The notes beneath the pieces are model-generated. The model had not been told where the DNA came from. It saw nothing but the letters and a program-made list of their open reading frames with translations, and ran no database searches. From UBA6921 sp031363085 (GTDB lineage: Bacteria; Pseudomonadota; Gammaproteobacteria; SG8-11), in contig JANLTU010000063.1 in the NCBI GenBank assembly GCA_031363085.1, positions 1-23,139 of the forward strand: a DNA stretch of 23,139 bases, given 5' to 3'. A program made the translations under genes and the position numbers. Positions 22,999-23,139 of this stretch are shown in pieces. Every line of letters starts with the position of its first letter. Position 1 is the stretch's first letter.

Positions 22999-23139
22999 AG
23001 GAGGCGCAAACGCGAGTCATGGATGACGAGCTGGACAGTAGCACCAGGGAGGGGTTGAAGTAGCGCTAGGGAAACGCCGATTAAATCGCCTGATTGTTGA
23101 TTTTGACTATGGAGCGTCGAGTATAAATGTTAACTTATG
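22999..23139 (+). ncRNA. Candidate group I intron (IC3-like), 5' part, in the tRNA anticodon loop
   Basis: The break after U34 is the site used by the tRNA-Leu(UAA) group I intron of cyanobacteria. The exon end GGCUU (22994-22998) pairs with GAGUC (23014-23018), with the U at the break paired to G, as in a P1 helix; GCG/CGC (23004-23006, 23011-23013) extends it. Further on, UAGGGAAAC (23067-23075) resembles the P element (Anabaena CAGGGAAAC), and AAUC followed by CCUGA (23084-23093) resembles Q; UAGG can pair with CCUG as P4. CUGG/CCAG could form P2. P7, the guanosine site and the 3' exon would lie beyond the window, so this remains a hypothesis. Confidence 0.42.

Overview
The window reads as a chromosomal segment of a non-enteric gammaproteobacterium. 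The core evidence is a conserved block whose order resembles, from memory, the Pseudomonas arrangement: comEC, exbB, exbD, msbA, lpxK, ycaR, kdsB, low-molecular-weight phosphatase, then rne divergent from rluC, a HAD phosphatase and sppA. RNase E keeps E. coli numbering of its catalytic residues (D303, D346, C404, C407). I cannot name a genus from sequence alone.

Layout. 1-2762 (minus strand): rluC, a HAD phosphatase and an sppA-type membrane peptidase cut by the window edge. 2763-3161: a 399-base divergent spacer holding the long rne leader. 3162-5543 (plus): rne, closed by a perfect symmetrical terminator at 5556-5600. 5639-10927 (minus): a tightly overlapping operon exbB-exbD-msbA-lpxK-ycaR-kdsB-LMW-PTP, which couples lipid A flipping, lipid A 4'-phosphorylation and CMP-Kdo synthesis with an energising ExbBD pair. 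11076-13430 (minus): comEC with its own promoter.

13507-17468 (minus) looks accessory: GNAT acetyltransferase, M15 peptidase without a signal peptide, DUF3291 protein, a DUF998 remnant, an unrecognised 180-residue protein, an NAD(P)H-dependent FMN reductase and an AraC/GyrI-like regulator. 17558-20564 (minus) is a compact HlyD-ATPase-permease ABC export operon next to that regulator. 20597-22899 (minus) holds a frameshifted RibD/DHFR-like gene, a LEA/WHy-domain lipoprotein and mtfA.

The right edge (22923-23139, plus) carries a good sigma-70 promoter and the 5' half of a tRNA gene that stops in the anticodon loop. The sequence that follows has features of a group I intron: a P1 helix with a U-G pair at the break, and matches to the P and Q core elements. 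The 3' half would lie outside the window. This is the most unusual item. No CRISPR array, phage, insertion sequence or obvious new defence system was seen.
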